From the NCBI GenBank assembly GCA_024640745.1, contig JAHEEL010000088.1, forward strand, positions 1-9,044: DNA of 9,044 nt, given 5' to 3'. Source of the stretch: Actinomycetes bacterium. GTDB lineage: Bacteria; Actinomycetota; Acidimicrobiia; Spongiisociales; UBA5794. Below are positions 1 to 6,669 of the stretch, one piece after another (the first letter of the stretch is position 1; every line of letters starts with the position of its first letter). The notes beneath the pieces were generated by a model that worked only from the letters and a program-made list of their open reading frames with translations, was not told the origin of the DNA and ran no database searches. A program made the translations under genes and the position numbers.

Positions 1-40
1 CAGCTCGCAGCGTTCGTTTCGCGGCAGGATTCTGACTGCC

Positions 41-64
41 GACCAGGAACGCGACCAGGAACGC
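41..64. repeat. Perfect 12-bp tandem duplication
   Basis: The 12-mer GACCAGGAACGC occurs twice back to back with no mismatch (41-52 and 53-64). It lies in the gene-poor left edge, downstream of the tRNA-Pro terminator. No reading frame around it looks like a real gene, so I treat it as a simple slippage-type duplication. The flanking bases 1-101 hold nothing else I can support. Confidence 0.7.
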
Positions 65-101
65 GCGCCCAATCGACGACTATTCCAAACCATCAAAGAG
101 A

Positions 102-126
102 AGAACCCTTGCGGTGCAAGGGTTCT
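102..126 (-). terminator. Intrinsic-type terminator hairpin of tRNA-Pro
   Basis: A perfect 11-bp inverted repeat (102-112 with 116-126, arms AGAACCCTTGC and GCAAGGGTTCT) closes a 3-base loop. It starts 5 bases past the 3' end of the minus-strand tRNA. Read on the minus strand it is followed by a pyrimidine-rich, only moderately T-rich run (TTCTCTTTG), so it resembles a Rho-independent terminator with a weak U-tract, as is common in GC-rich bacteria. The hairpin itself is clear. Its termination role is inferred from position. Confidence 0.75.
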
Positions 127-131
127 CTCCG

Positions 132-206
132 TCGGGCTGGCCGGATTTGAACCGGCGACCTCTTGACCCCCAGTCAAGCGCGCTAACCAACCTGCGCCAC
201 AGCCCG
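132..206 (-). tRNA. tRNA-Pro (anticodon GGG)
   Basis: The minus strand folds as a complete 75-nt cloverleaf. It has a 7-bp acceptor stem (CGGGCTG/CAGCCCG), a 4-bp D stem GCGC/GCGC with a 10-base loop containing GGTTGG, and a 5-bp anticodon stem CTTGA/TCAAG. The 7-base anticodon loop CTGGGGG gives anticodon GGG, which reads CCC and CCU proline codons. The T arm is GCCGG-TTCAAAT-CCGGC and the discriminator base is A. The 3' CCA is not encoded (the next minus-strand bases are CGG), so it must be added after transcription. All stems pair perfectly, which argues for a functional gene. A -10-like TACACT lies just upstream and a hairpin terminator just downstream, suggesting a single-gene unit. Confidence 0.97.
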
Positions 207-215
207 GTCGGCAGC

Positions 216-221
216 AGTGTA
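216..221 (-). promoter_or_regulatory. Putative -10 box of tRNA-Pro
   Basis: On the minus strand TACACT matches the TANNNT -10 pattern. It ends 9 bases before the mature tRNA 5' end, so transcription would start within a few bases of position 208. No convincing -35 element is visible 16-18 bases further upstream. The call rests on the hexamer and its position only. Confidence 0.4.
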
Positions 222-276
222 CCGCCGCCGTGGCGGAAGCCCCCACCGGCCCCGACCCCCTAGTCCACGCCGGTCG

Positions 277-846
277 TCAATCGTCGGAATCGTAGTCCTC
301 GACCGCGATCACCACCTCGTCGGGGATGCCGTCACCATTGAGGTCGACGCTCGCAGCTTCGCTCATCCTGGCTTCAACGTGATCAAGCACGCCGTCACCG
401 TCGAGGTCGATGCCCGTGGCCTCCACCACCGTCGTCTCGGCTACGTCGGGTAGACCGTCACCCGTCGTGTCATAGGCGATCGTCGTCGTCTCGGTGATGT
501 CGATTGAATCAGGGATGCCGTCACCGTCGAGATCCATGACCACCTCCTCGGTAACGACGCGAGTTCCGACATCTGGAATCCCGTCACCGTCGATATCGAC
601 GGCGGTCTCCGTGGTCGTCGTCTTCTCTACGATGTTTGGCTCCCCGTCACCGTTCAGGTCGGTCTCACGCACCTCGGTACTCGTGACGGAGACCCCATCG
701 GCGACGCCGTCGGCGTTGATGTCGATCTCCGATACCGCGACATCCGACATCACAACAGACTGCTCGTCCACCTCGATGTCCGCAGCTTCGACCTCGGCGA
801 GATCCTCTGCGGCCGCCTCGGTCCTGTCATCGAAGTCGGAATCCAC
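277..846 (-). CDS. Acidic calcium-loop repeat protein, seven 21-residue units
   Basis: This encodes a 189-residue, strongly acidic protein of unknown role. It has seven calcium-binding-type loops of the form D-x-(D/N)-x-D-G-x-x-(D/N). Their first Asp residues are at 42, 63, 84, 105, 126, 147 and 168, an exact 21-residue period. Links between loops are rich in Thr, Glu and Val. Unit 5 has Thr instead of Asp/Asn at loop position 3. Loop position 12 is acidic in four of the seven units, as in EF-hands. Residues 1-40 are acidic and non-repetitive. There is no signal peptide, membrane segment, sortase motif or cysteine, so it looks cytosolic. The GTG start is supported by a Shine-Dalgarno sequence AGAGAGGTGA ending 4 bases before it. 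Related loop types occur in dockerins, thrombospondin type-3 repeats and EF-hands, but those differ in period and setting. Calcium binding is inferred from the loops; the function is unknown. Confidence 0.8.
   Translation of the reverse strand: MDSDFDDRTEAAAEDLAEVEAADIEVDEQSVVMSDVAVSEIDINADGVADGVSVTSTEVRETDLNGDGEPNIVEKTTTTETAVDIDGDGIPDVGTRVVTEEVVMDLDGDGIPDSIDITETTTIAYDTTGDGLPDVAETTVVEATGIDLDGDGVLDHVEARMSEAASVDLNGDGIPDEVVIAVEDYDSDD
283..723 (-). repeat. Seven tandem 63-bp coding repeats
   Basis: The calcium-loop units are also visible as DNA repeats. Plus-strand anchors related to GTCACC (GTCGGC in the last) fall at 331, 394, 457, 520, 583, 646 and 709, exactly 63 bp apart with no slippage. 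Conservation is high around the loop codons (for example GTCACCGTCGAGRTC) and low in the linkers. This suggests old duplications kept by selection on the loops, not a recent expansion. Confidence 0.9.
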
Positions 847-961
847 GGCCTCACCTCTCTGCGTCGGGTTTGCGGATGGTACCGGACGGCCGCTCCGTGA
901 ACCAGAAGAGAGTCCGCGGGCGCCGACAACCGGTCGATAGGATCAACAGGGAGTCACGGGA
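847..961. promoter_or_regulatory. Divergent promoter region, calcium-loop gene and Na/Pi gene
   Basis: These 115 bases separate two divergently transcribed genes and must serve both. On the minus strand TACCAT (876-881) fits a -10 box, with the ribosome site AGAGAGGTGA (851-860) downstream. On the plus strand TAGGAT (938-943) fits a -10 box, and AGGGAG (948-953) is the ribosome site 8 bases before the ATG at 962. No clear -35 hexamer or operator was found. The -10 assignments are pattern matches only. Confidence 0.35.
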
Positions 962-2647
962 ATGCGGAGCCCCGCGCAACCAGTCCGCGAACCGATGGAT
1001 ACGACCCCAGACTGGTTCCTCCTCATCATGGGCCTCACCGGGGGGCTTGCGATCTTTCTGCTCGGTATGGATCGGACGGTCAGCGGCCTCAAGGGGCTTG
1101 CCGGCAACCGGCTCCGGTGGATCCTCTCCCACCTCGCCGGCAACCGGTGGTACGGAGCCGCTACCGGCGCGGGAATCACGGCGATCATCCAATCTTCGAG
1201 CGTCACGACCGTTGTCGTCGTCGGCCTGGTTTCTGCGGGAGCGATGACGCTGCTGATGTCTGTTGGCGTGATCTTCGGTGCCAACGTTGGCACGACGATC
1301 ACCGCCCAGATCATCGCCTTCAACGTGACGAAGTACGCCCTGGCCGTCGTCGCCGTCGGATTCGGCATCGACTTCTTCAGCCGCACCGAACGACTCGAGC
1401 GCATCGGCCGAACCGTGATGGGTCTGGGGCTGGTCTTCTTCGGCATGTCGCTCATGGGTCTTGCGATGGAACCCCTGCAGAGCCATGAGGGCTTCCTCGA
1501 CTTGATGGCGTCCATTTCGAACGTCTGGGTGGGCATCGCGCTCGGCGCCGTGTTCACCGCGCTCATACAGTCGTCCTCGGCGACGACCGCCGTCGTCATT
1601 GCAATGGCGGCGACCGATCTGATTTCCCTCAACCTCGCCATTGCTCTCGTGCTCGGCGCGAACGTCGGCACATCGGTTACCGCTCAGCTCGCCGCCATCG
1701 GCAAGCCGGTGGAGGCGAGGCGCGTGGCGATGGTCCACACGATGTTCAATGTGCTGGGCGTGCTGCTCTGGATTCCGTTCGTGCAGCTCCTGGCGTCGCT
1801 GGCCATCCGTCTCTCTCCCGTCGACGACACACCCCGTCAGATTGCGTGGGCGCACACGATCTTCAACGTTGCCAACCTCTTCCTCTTCATCTGGTTCACC
1901 ACGTGGTTCGCGCGGGCGGCCAGCGCGCTGGTGAAGGAGAAGCCGGCGGAAGGGCCGGTCATCGCGACGCGCTATCTCTCTGACGATCTGCTCGCCACCC
2001 CCTCGCTGGCGCTGGACCGGGCACGCATGGAGATCGCCCGCATGGGCACCCGCGTTCGTGACATGGTTGCGACCGGGGTGCCGGCCGCGGTGTCCGGCAC
2101 CGCCGAGGAGCTCAACGCCGTTGCGGCCGCAGACGATGAAGTCGATGAACTGCATGCGCAGGTCGTTGCCTACCTGGGCCGCATCTCCGAGGCCGGGATC
2201 ACCCGGGAGCAGACGAATGAGCTCCTCGGATTGCTCGAAGCAGCAAGCGACATCGAGGCCATCGGCGATGCCGTTGAGACGAATCTCGTACTCGATGGCC
2301 GCCGCCGCCTCGAGGCAGGACTCGAGATCTCTGCGTCAACACGAGCAGTCATTGACGAGCTCGCCGCAGAGGTCGTCAGCGCCGTCGACATTGCCGTCGG
2401 CGCGGTCGGCCGCGGCAGCCCCGAGGCCGCACAGCAGGCCATCGCGATGAAACCCGAGATCAAGGCCATCGCGACCGACGCTCGACAGCACCAGTTGGAG
2501 CGCCTCACCGCCGATGCTCCGCATCGAATCCGCGCGTACCGAATCGAGGCCGACATCATCGAGGATCTGAAGCGCGTCTACTACTACGCGAAGCGCGCCG
2601 CTCGCGTCGGCGTTCCAAAGGAGCAGCCACCGGCTTCGAAGACCTGA
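962..2647 (+). CDS. Na+/phosphate cotransporter family protein with PhoU-like C-terminal domain
   Basis: This is a 561-residue inner-membrane protein of the Na/Pi cotransporter (NptA/YjbB-like) family, which moves inorganic phosphate with sodium. The hallmark inverted duplication is visible. QSSS occurs at residues 77-80 and again at 203-206, each followed by a GANVGT-x-x-TAQ motif. Paired HTMFNV/HTIFNV motifs lie near residues 260 and 298. Several hydrophobic segments fill roughly residues 18-320. From about residue 345 to the end the protein is soluble and helical, in the manner of PhoU-like domains fused to bacterial members. Overall length is usual for this architecture. The ATG at 962 is chosen because AGGGAG lies 8 bases upstream; an in-frame ATG at 995 has no ribosome site. 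Import versus export direction, and true phosphate specificity, cannot be told from sequence. No pho box or pst/phoU gene is nearby. Confidence 0.9.
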   Translation: MRSPAQPVREPMDTTPDWFLLIMGLTGGLAIFLLGMDRTVSGLKGLAGNRLRWILSHLAGNRWYGAATGAGITAIIQSSSVTTVVVVGLVSAGAMTLLMSVGVIFGANVGTTITAQIIAFNVTKYALAVVAVGFGIDFFSRTERLERIGRTVMGLGLVFFGMSLMGLAMEPLQSHEGFLDLMASISNVWVGIALGAVFTALIQSSSATTAVVIAMAATDLISLNLAIALVLGANVGTSVTAQLAAIGKPVEARRVAMVHTMFNVLGVLLWIPFVQLLASLAIRLSPVDDTPRQIAWAHTIFNVANLFLFIWFTTWFARAASALVKEKPAEGPVIATRYLSDDLLATPSLALDRARMEIARMGTRVRDMVATGVPAAVSGTAEELNAVAAADDEVDELHAQVVAYLGRISEAGITREQTNELLGLLEAASDIEAIGDAVETNLVLDGRRRLEAGLEISASTRAVIDELAAEVVSAVDIAVGAVGRGSPEAAQQAIAMKPEIKAIATDARQHQLERLTADAPHRIRAYRIEADIIEDLKRVYYYAKRAARVGVPKEQPPASKT

Positions 2648-2648
2648 T

Positions 2649-2804
2649 CTACCCGGCGATCCATCCGGCGAGCGCAATGATCCCCTGCACGAGTCGCCAT
2701 CCGAGGTAGAGCGCGACGGCGCCAACGAGCAGCATGAAGCCGATCGGCCACCGCTCGCTTTCACGGCCCTCGTCCGGACCCTCGTCGTCGCGGACCTCGC
2801 TCAT
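2649..2804 (-). CDS. Small membrane protein downstream of der
   Basis: This is a probable 51-residue protein that I cannot assign to a family. Residues 1-18 are charged and acidic. Residues 19-51 are almost wholly hydrophobic and end at Gly, so it would be a one-pass or hairpin membrane peptide with its N-terminus as the only soluble part. It follows der on the same strand after about 40 bases. Its stop codon sits one base from the convergent stop of the Na/Pi gene, which fits tight gene packing. An in-frame ATG at 2825 would add seven residues, and neither start has a strong ribosome site. In favour of a real gene are the coherent hydrophobic segment and its operon position. The short length and weak start count against it. 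Confidence 0.5.
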   Translation of the reverse strand: MSEVRDDEGPDEGRESERWPIGFMLLVGAVALYLGWRLVQGIIALAGWIAG

Positions 2805-2844
2805 ACCGGGGCGATGCCGGAGCATCGATCGCTCACACGTCCGG

Positions 2845-4164
2845 TCATCGGTCACTCCTCGGTCGTTTGCGGGCGACGACCCGCACGGGTGTCCCGGTGA
2901 AATCGAACGATTCCCGGAGACGGCGCTCGATGAAACGCAGGTAGTCGGGGCCGAGCTCGCCACCGCGCACGAACAGGATGAACGTCGGCGGTTCGGTCTC
3001 CGCCTGCACGGCATAGATGATGTGCGGTCGCTTGTTCTTCCGTACCGGCGGCGGATGCGCCTCCTGCCATGAGCGAATCAGGCGGTTCAGCTCAGGCGTG
3101 GCGATACGACGGCGGCGGTTCCCGAGGACCGTCCGAACGGTCGCCGGGAGGCGAACGAGGCGGGATCCGCTCAGAGCCGACACACGCAGAATCGGTGCCC
3201 AGTCAACGAAAGCCAGGCGGTCCGCCACCGAATCCTCGGTGTGGAGACGCTCGTCCTCATTGCGGATGTCCCACTTGTTCAAGACGAGGATCAGCCCGGC
3301 TCCGGACTTCACGATCTCCTCCGCCAGCCGCTGCTCTTGGTGCGTGGCACCCCGCGTCCCGTCGATCATGAGCAGCGCGACGTCCGCCTGGCTCAGGACC
3401 TCGCGAGCCCGCATCACGGCGTATCGCTCGACATCGTCGGTGATCTTGGTGCGGCGCTTGATACCGGCTGTGTCGATGATCTCGAACGCCTCGCCGTCGA
3501 GCTCGACCACGAGATTGATCGGATCTCTCGTGGTCCCTGGAACGTCGGAGACGAGCACCCGATCCTCCCCTGCGAGCCGGTTCAGGAGGGTCGACTTGCC
3601 GACGTTCGGCCGCCCGAAGATCGCGAGGCTCGGGATCGAGGTGTCGGCAACGGCCTCGCCGACCTCCGGCAGCAGCTCGATGAGTCGCTCCAGGAACTCG
3701 CCGGTATTGCGCCCGTGCAGGGCGGAGACGGGGAACGGCTCGCCGAGGCCGAGCGACCAGAGATGTGCGAGATCGGACTCAACGGACGGGCCGTCCACCT
3801 TATTCGCCACGAAGAGGTAGGGCACGCCGCTCTGCTGCAAGATCCTGGCAACGCCCACATCGTCGTCGGTCAGGTCGGCGGTGCCGTCGGTCACGAACAC
3901 AACTACATCGGCACCACCAACGGCAATCTCCGCTTGCTCGCGGATATCGGCGGTGAGTTCCTCACCGGGTCGCGCCTCCCAGCCTCCCGTATCGATCACG
4001 ACGAAGTCGCGCCCGCCCCAGTCGGCCGGGAACTCCCGACGGTCGCGCGTGACCCCCGCTTGCTCGTCGACCACGGCAGCCTTGCGACGAACGATCCGAT
4101 TGACCAGCGTCGACTTCCCGACGTTCGGTCGACCCAGGATGACGACGACCGGAAGTCGGCTCAT
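2845..4164 (-). CDS. der: Ribosome biogenesis GTPase Der (EngA)
   Basis: Der is an essential tandem-domain GTPase that acts in maturation of the 50S ribosomal subunit. The 439-residue protein has both G domains complete. The first P-loop GRPNVGKST is at 11-19, with DTGG at 58-61 and NKVD at 121-124. The second GRPNVGKST is at 184-192, with DTAG at 231-234 and NKWD at 296-299. A KH-like RNA-binding domain fills about residues 350-435. Length and order are normal for the family. Its ATG overlaps the stop of the upstream DUF512 gene (ATGA), and AAGGAG lies 7 bases before the start, so translation is probably coupled. There is no separate promoter in sight, so expression should follow the DUF512 promoter near 5544-5600. 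I see no frameshift or missing motif. Confidence 0.98.
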   Translation of the reverse strand: MSRLPVVVILGRPNVGKSTLVNRIVRRKAAVVDEQAGVTRDRREFPADWGGRDFVVIDTGGWEARPGEELTADIREQAEIAVGGADVVVFVTDGTADLTDDDVGVARILQQSGVPYLFVANKVDGPSVESDLAHLWSLGLGEPFPVSALHGRNTGEFLERLIELLPEVGEAVADTSIPSLAIFGRPNVGKSTLLNRLAGEDRVLVSDVPGTTRDPINLVVELDGEAFEIIDTAGIKRRTKITDDVERYAVMRAREVLSQADVALLMIDGTRGATHQEQRLAEEIVKSGAGLILVLNKWDIRNEDERLHTEDSVADRLAFVDWAPILRVSALSGSRLVRLPATVRTVLGNRRRRIATPELNRLIRSWQEAHPPPVRKNKRPHIIYAVQAETEPPTFILFVRGGELGPDYLRFIERRLRESFDFTGTPVRVVARKRPRSDR

Positions 4165-4177
4165 GCGGCAGCTCCTT
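4161..4177 (-). promoter_or_regulatory. ATGA stop-start overlap and der ribosome site
   Basis: On the minus strand the der start ATG (4164-4162) shares two bases with the TGA stop of the DUF512 gene (4163-4161). A strong ribosome site AAGGAG (4177-4172) lies inside the end of the DUF512 coding region, 7 bases before the start. This fixes the der start and points to coupled translation of the two proteins. Confidence 0.85.
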
Positions 4178-5543
4178 CGATGAGGCCCCCGGCTGTGGCC
4201 GGGGCAACGATGATGGGGACCGGGGATGCGGCGCGGAGGTCGGCGAGCGACATGTCGTCGAGGAACACGTCGCCGGAGAGGGCAACGTCGGGAAGCAGAT
4301 ACCGCGCCACGGGCGTTCGGTTGGCGAGGATCGCGTCACGCACGTCGGCCCCCACGAGCAACCCGGCGACGGCGGTGTTGCCACCAAAGAACCGATTCTC
4401 CACCGGAACCACGCGCAGCGTCTTGCCACTCAGTTGCTCGAGTTGCGCGATGAGCGGCGCAAGCGCCGCAGCGCCGTAGGTACCGGTCAGCACCCCGACC
4501 GGCCCCGGGTCTGCAGCAGGGTCGCTCCCGGTGTGCCGGGGCGCGCGGTAGCCCTCCCCGGGTGCCGAGGGAATCGTCCTCCACTCCCCCGTCATGACCG
4601 GGACCTCTCCGCTCCCGCCCGCTGTGAGTGCGTCCACCTCATCGGTGAATGCCCGGACCATGCCGATGCCGTTCTCGTGTTGCGGAAAGTCTTCATACGC
4701 GTCACGCGGCGGGATCGGCCGGCCGGCGACGAGGTAGAGCTCGTCCGATGCAAAGAAGAGGCGGCGCCCGATTCGGCGCACAGCTTCTTCCTGCCAGAAG
4801 TGAATGATGTCGAGGTCGGCGGCGGCTTCGGCCGGGGCATGCACACGGAGATCTGCTTCGGTGTTGTAGCGGGAGAGGCCGAGAGGCACGATGCCCACAG
4901 AGGCGAGACCGGGATATCGAGCGATGATCTCTGCGGCGGTGCGGTCGAGCACCGCACCGGCATTGATTCCGGGGCACAGCACGACTTGGCCGTGAACCGT
5001 GACACCATGGTCGAGTAGGGCGCGCAGCCAGCGCAGTGAGGTCGCCCCGCGCCGGTTGCGCAACATGCGGGTCCGCACCTCGGGGTCGGTTGCGTGAATC
5101 GAGACATACAGCGGGCCGAGGCGCTCCTCCACGACCCGGGCAAGGTCGAGCTCGGTGAACCGGGTCAGCGTCGTGAAGTTCCCGTAGAGGAATGAGAGGC
5201 GATAGTCGTCGTCCTTGAGGTAGAGCGACTCGCGCATGCCGGGCGGGAGCTGATAGATGAAGCAGAACTCGCAGTGGTTGTCGCAGGTCTGGACCCGATC
5301 GAAAATCGACGATGACAGACGCATTCCCAGCGGCCGGCCCACGGCCTTGTTGATGGTGAGCTGGCGCTGGCCGTTGCCGTCGCGGATCGTGATCTCGGGA
5401 TCGGCGTCGTCGATCAACTGCTGGTACTCGATCACGTCGGACGGAACCACCCCGTTCACGGCGATCAACTCCGCGCCGACCGAGAGCCCCGCTTCGGCCG
5501 CGGGGCTACCACTGACAATCTCGATCACGGTGGGGTTCGACAT
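4161..5543 (-). CDS. PDZ-CxxxCxxC-DUF512 iron-sulfur protein
   Basis: This is a 460-residue member of the DUF512 family (annotated as radical SAM-like or FeS oxidoreductase), whose reaction is unknown. A PDZ-like domain covers residues 3-62, including SPAAEAGL at 13-20 and a VNG turn at 29-31. A cysteine cluster C87-x3-C91-x2-C94 follows, the spacing that holds a [4Fe-4S] cluster in radical SAM enzymes. Next come family-typical stretches YGNFTTLT (120-127), LYVSIHATD (145-153) and a further Cys at 190 in QVVLCPGIN. The C-terminal DUF512 part carries NRFFGGNTAVAGLL (383-396) and GDVFLDD (424-430). It is the first gene of the der operon and ends in a 4-base overlap with der. The ATG at 5543 has no ribosome site, so the message is probably leaderless. 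Family assignment is firm; chemistry and substrate are not known. Confidence 0.92.
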   Translation of the reverse strand: MSNPTVIEIVSGSPAAEAGLSVGAELIAVNGVVPSDVIEYQQLIDDADPEITIRDGNGQRQLTINKAVGRPLGMRLSSSIFDRVQTCDNHCEFCFIYQLPPGMRESLYLKDDDYRLSFLYGNFTTLTRFTELDLARVVEERLGPLYVSIHATDPEVRTRMLRNRRGATSLRWLRALLDHGVTVHGQVVLCPGINAGAVLDRTAAEIIARYPGLASVGIVPLGLSRYNTEADLRVHAPAEAAADLDIIHFWQEEAVRRIGRRLFFASDELYLVAGRPIPPRDAYEDFPQHENGIGMVRAFTDEVDALTAGGSGEVPVMTGEWRTIPSAPGEGYRAPRHTGSDPAADPGPVGVLTGTYGAAALAPLIAQLEQLSGKTLRVVPVENRFFGGNTAVAGLLVGADVRDAILANRTPVARYLLPDVALSGDVFLDDMSLADLRAASPVPIIVAPATAGGLIEGAAA

Positions 5544-5600
5544 CGGTCCGAGGATGGTACCCGTCCATCCTCCAGACCCGACCCCCCTATCCTCGATGCC
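5544..5600. promoter_or_regulatory. Divergent promoter region between DUF512-der operon and ispH
   Basis: Only 57 bases separate the two start codons, and neither start has a Shine-Dalgarno sequence. On the plus strand TATCCT (5588-5593) is a good TANNNT -10 box ending 7 bases before the ispH ATG, which would place the transcript start at the ATG itself. On the minus strand two overlapping candidates are seen. TACCAT (5559-5554) ends 10 bases before the ATG, and CATCCT (5556-5551) ends 7 bases before it. No clear -35 hexamers are visible. Leaderless transcription of both genes is inferred from the geometry. Confidence 0.5.
5550..5572. repeat. 8-bp inverted repeat, candidate operator
   Basis: GAGGATGG (5550-5557) is followed by a 7-base spacer and then its exact reverse complement CCATCCTC (5565-5572). 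The repeat covers both candidate -10 boxes of the minus-strand DUF512 gene and lies about 15 bases upstream of the ispH -10 box. A dimeric regulator bound here could affect both genes. There is no following T-run, so it is not a terminator. That it is an operator is inference from symmetry and position. Confidence 0.45.
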
Positions 5601-6647
5601 ATGATGCCGAAGGTGCTACTAGCCGAACCGCGTGGCTTCTGCGCCGGGGTCGAGATGGCGATCAAGGCGCTGACCTGGATGGTCCAGACGTTCGAGCCAC
5701 CGGTCTACTGCTACCACGAGATCGTCCACAACGCCGCCGTCGTGGACGCGTTCGAGCGGGCCGGTGTGGTCTTTGTCGATGACGTTGCGGAGGTTCCCGA
5801 GGGCCGGCCGGTCATGTTGTCGGCTCACGGTTCTGCTCCGGATGTCGTTGCCGCAGCCGAGAACCGCGCCGCCGTCACGATCGACGCCGTCTGCCCTTTG
5901 GTCACGAAGGTGCACCACGAGATGCGGCGGATGTCGGAACGCGGCTACGACATCATCTACGTGGGCCATGAAGGGCACGACGAAGCTATCGGCGCCATCG
6001 CCGAAGCACCCGGATCGGCGACGCTCGTCGACCCGGTCGACGGTCTCGGCGCCTTCGGTCCTGCAGATCCCCGGAAGGTTGCGCTCTTGGCCCAGACCAC
6101 GCTTGGGCTCTTCGAGTGGGAAGGGATCCTCGCCGACGCCGAGGCCCGCTATCCGGACCTACACACCGCGAGGAAGAGCGACCTCTGCTACGCGACGACG
6201 AATCGGCAGACCGCCATCCTCCGCCTTGCCGAATCTGCGTCGGTGATCCTTGTGGTCGGTTCCGAGAACTCATCGAACACCCAGGCGCTCGTGCGTGTCG
6301 CGGTTATGGCCGGTGTCGACGCGTACCGGGTCGACGGCCCCGACGACGTCGACCCTGCCTGGTTCAGCGGCCGCGATGTCGTCGGCGTCACTGCGGGTGC
6401 CTCGGCCCCCGACCAGCGCGTCCGGGCGGTGATCGATGCGATTGCTCCCGGAGAGACGGTCGAGATCGTCCGCGTGACCGAGGAAGACGAGTACTTTCCC
6501 CTCCCGCCGAGGCTGCGGATCTTCGTCAAGACGATTCAGTCGCTCGTCGAAGGGGCATTCGGGGCCCCAAGCCCTGGCGCCGACGGCCCGATCGAGGACG
6601 ACCGCAGCTGGGACGCCAGCGAGGCCCTTGCACTCCTTGGGGTGTAG
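5601..6647 (+). CDS. ispH: 4-hydroxy-3-methylbut-2-enyl diphosphate reductase IspH
   Basis: IspH is the final enzyme of the MEP (non-mevalonate) isoprenoid pathway. It reduces HMBPP to IPP and DMAPP in the cytosol using a [4Fe-4S] cluster. The 348-residue protein has the three conserved cluster cysteines: C14 in PRGFCAGV, C98 in DAVCPLVTK and C196 in DLCYATTNRQ. The substrate histidines fit H43 (EIVHN), H76 (SAHG) and H126 in GHEGHDE, where E128 is the catalytic acid. TT at 166-167 and the SSNT motif at 223-226 also match the family. The family is usually about 310-340 residues. The extra length is a C-terminal tail after roughly residue 320 that looks unstructured. The start is ATG 5601 or the adjacent ATG 5604. 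There is no ribosome site but there is a -10 box at leaderless distance. It is divergent from the DUF512-der operon. Confidence 0.97.
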   Translation: MMPKVLLAEPRGFCAGVEMAIKALTWMVQTFEPPVYCYHEIVHNAAVVDAFERAGVVFVDDVAEVPEGRPVMLSAHGSAPDVVAAAENRAAVTIDAVCPLVTKVHHEMRRMSERGYDIIYVGHEGHDEAIGAIAEAPGSATLVDPVDGLGAFGPADPRKVALLAQTTLGLFEWEGILADAEARYPDLHTARKSDLCYATTNRQTAILRLAESASVILVVGSENSSNTQALVRVAVMAGVDAYRVDGPDDVDPAWFSGRDVVGVTAGASAPDQRVRAVIDAIAPGETVEIVRVTEEDEYFPLPPRLRIFVKTIQSLVEGAFGAPSPGADGPIEDDRSWDASEALALLGV

Positions 6648-6669
6648 CCGGCGGCCCGCGCGGGTTCGC

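Noticed and set aside
1..94. Minus-strand open frame starting with ATG at 94, just past the tRNA terminator, considered as a possible integrase start
   Set aside because: It has no ribosome site, covers only about 30 residues before the window edge, contains the 12-bp duplication and shows no integrase motif.
2..169. Plus-strand open frame at the left edge ending in a GLAGFEPATS-like tail inside the tRNA
   Set aside because: This tail is the well-known false translation of a tRNA read in reverse. The upstream part has no gene-like features, so it is not a coding region.
224..236. CCGCC/GGCGG symmetry between the calcium-loop gene and tRNA-Pro as a terminator for the former
   Set aside because: Only four base pairs form around a four-base loop and no T-run follows, so I do not report it as a terminator.
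851..2155. A 434-codon open frame on the minus strand opposite the Na/Pi gene
   Set aside because: Its product is low-complexity, rich in Arg, Gly, His, Asp and Glu with no domain. The opposite strand encodes a clear membrane protein with QSSS motifs. Long antisense frames are expected in GC-rich coding DNA.
3241..4479. A 412-codon open frame on the plus strand across der and the end of the DUF512 gene
   Set aside because: It runs antisense to two intact, well-recognised genes and its product shows no family motif. It is a GC-driven shadow.
6655..6664. 10-bp palindrome CCCGCGCGGG between the convergent ispH and GRAM/PH-like genes, considered as a bidirectional terminator
   Set aside because: There is no room for a loop without losing base pairs and no T-run on either strand. 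Such palindromes are common by chance at this GC content.
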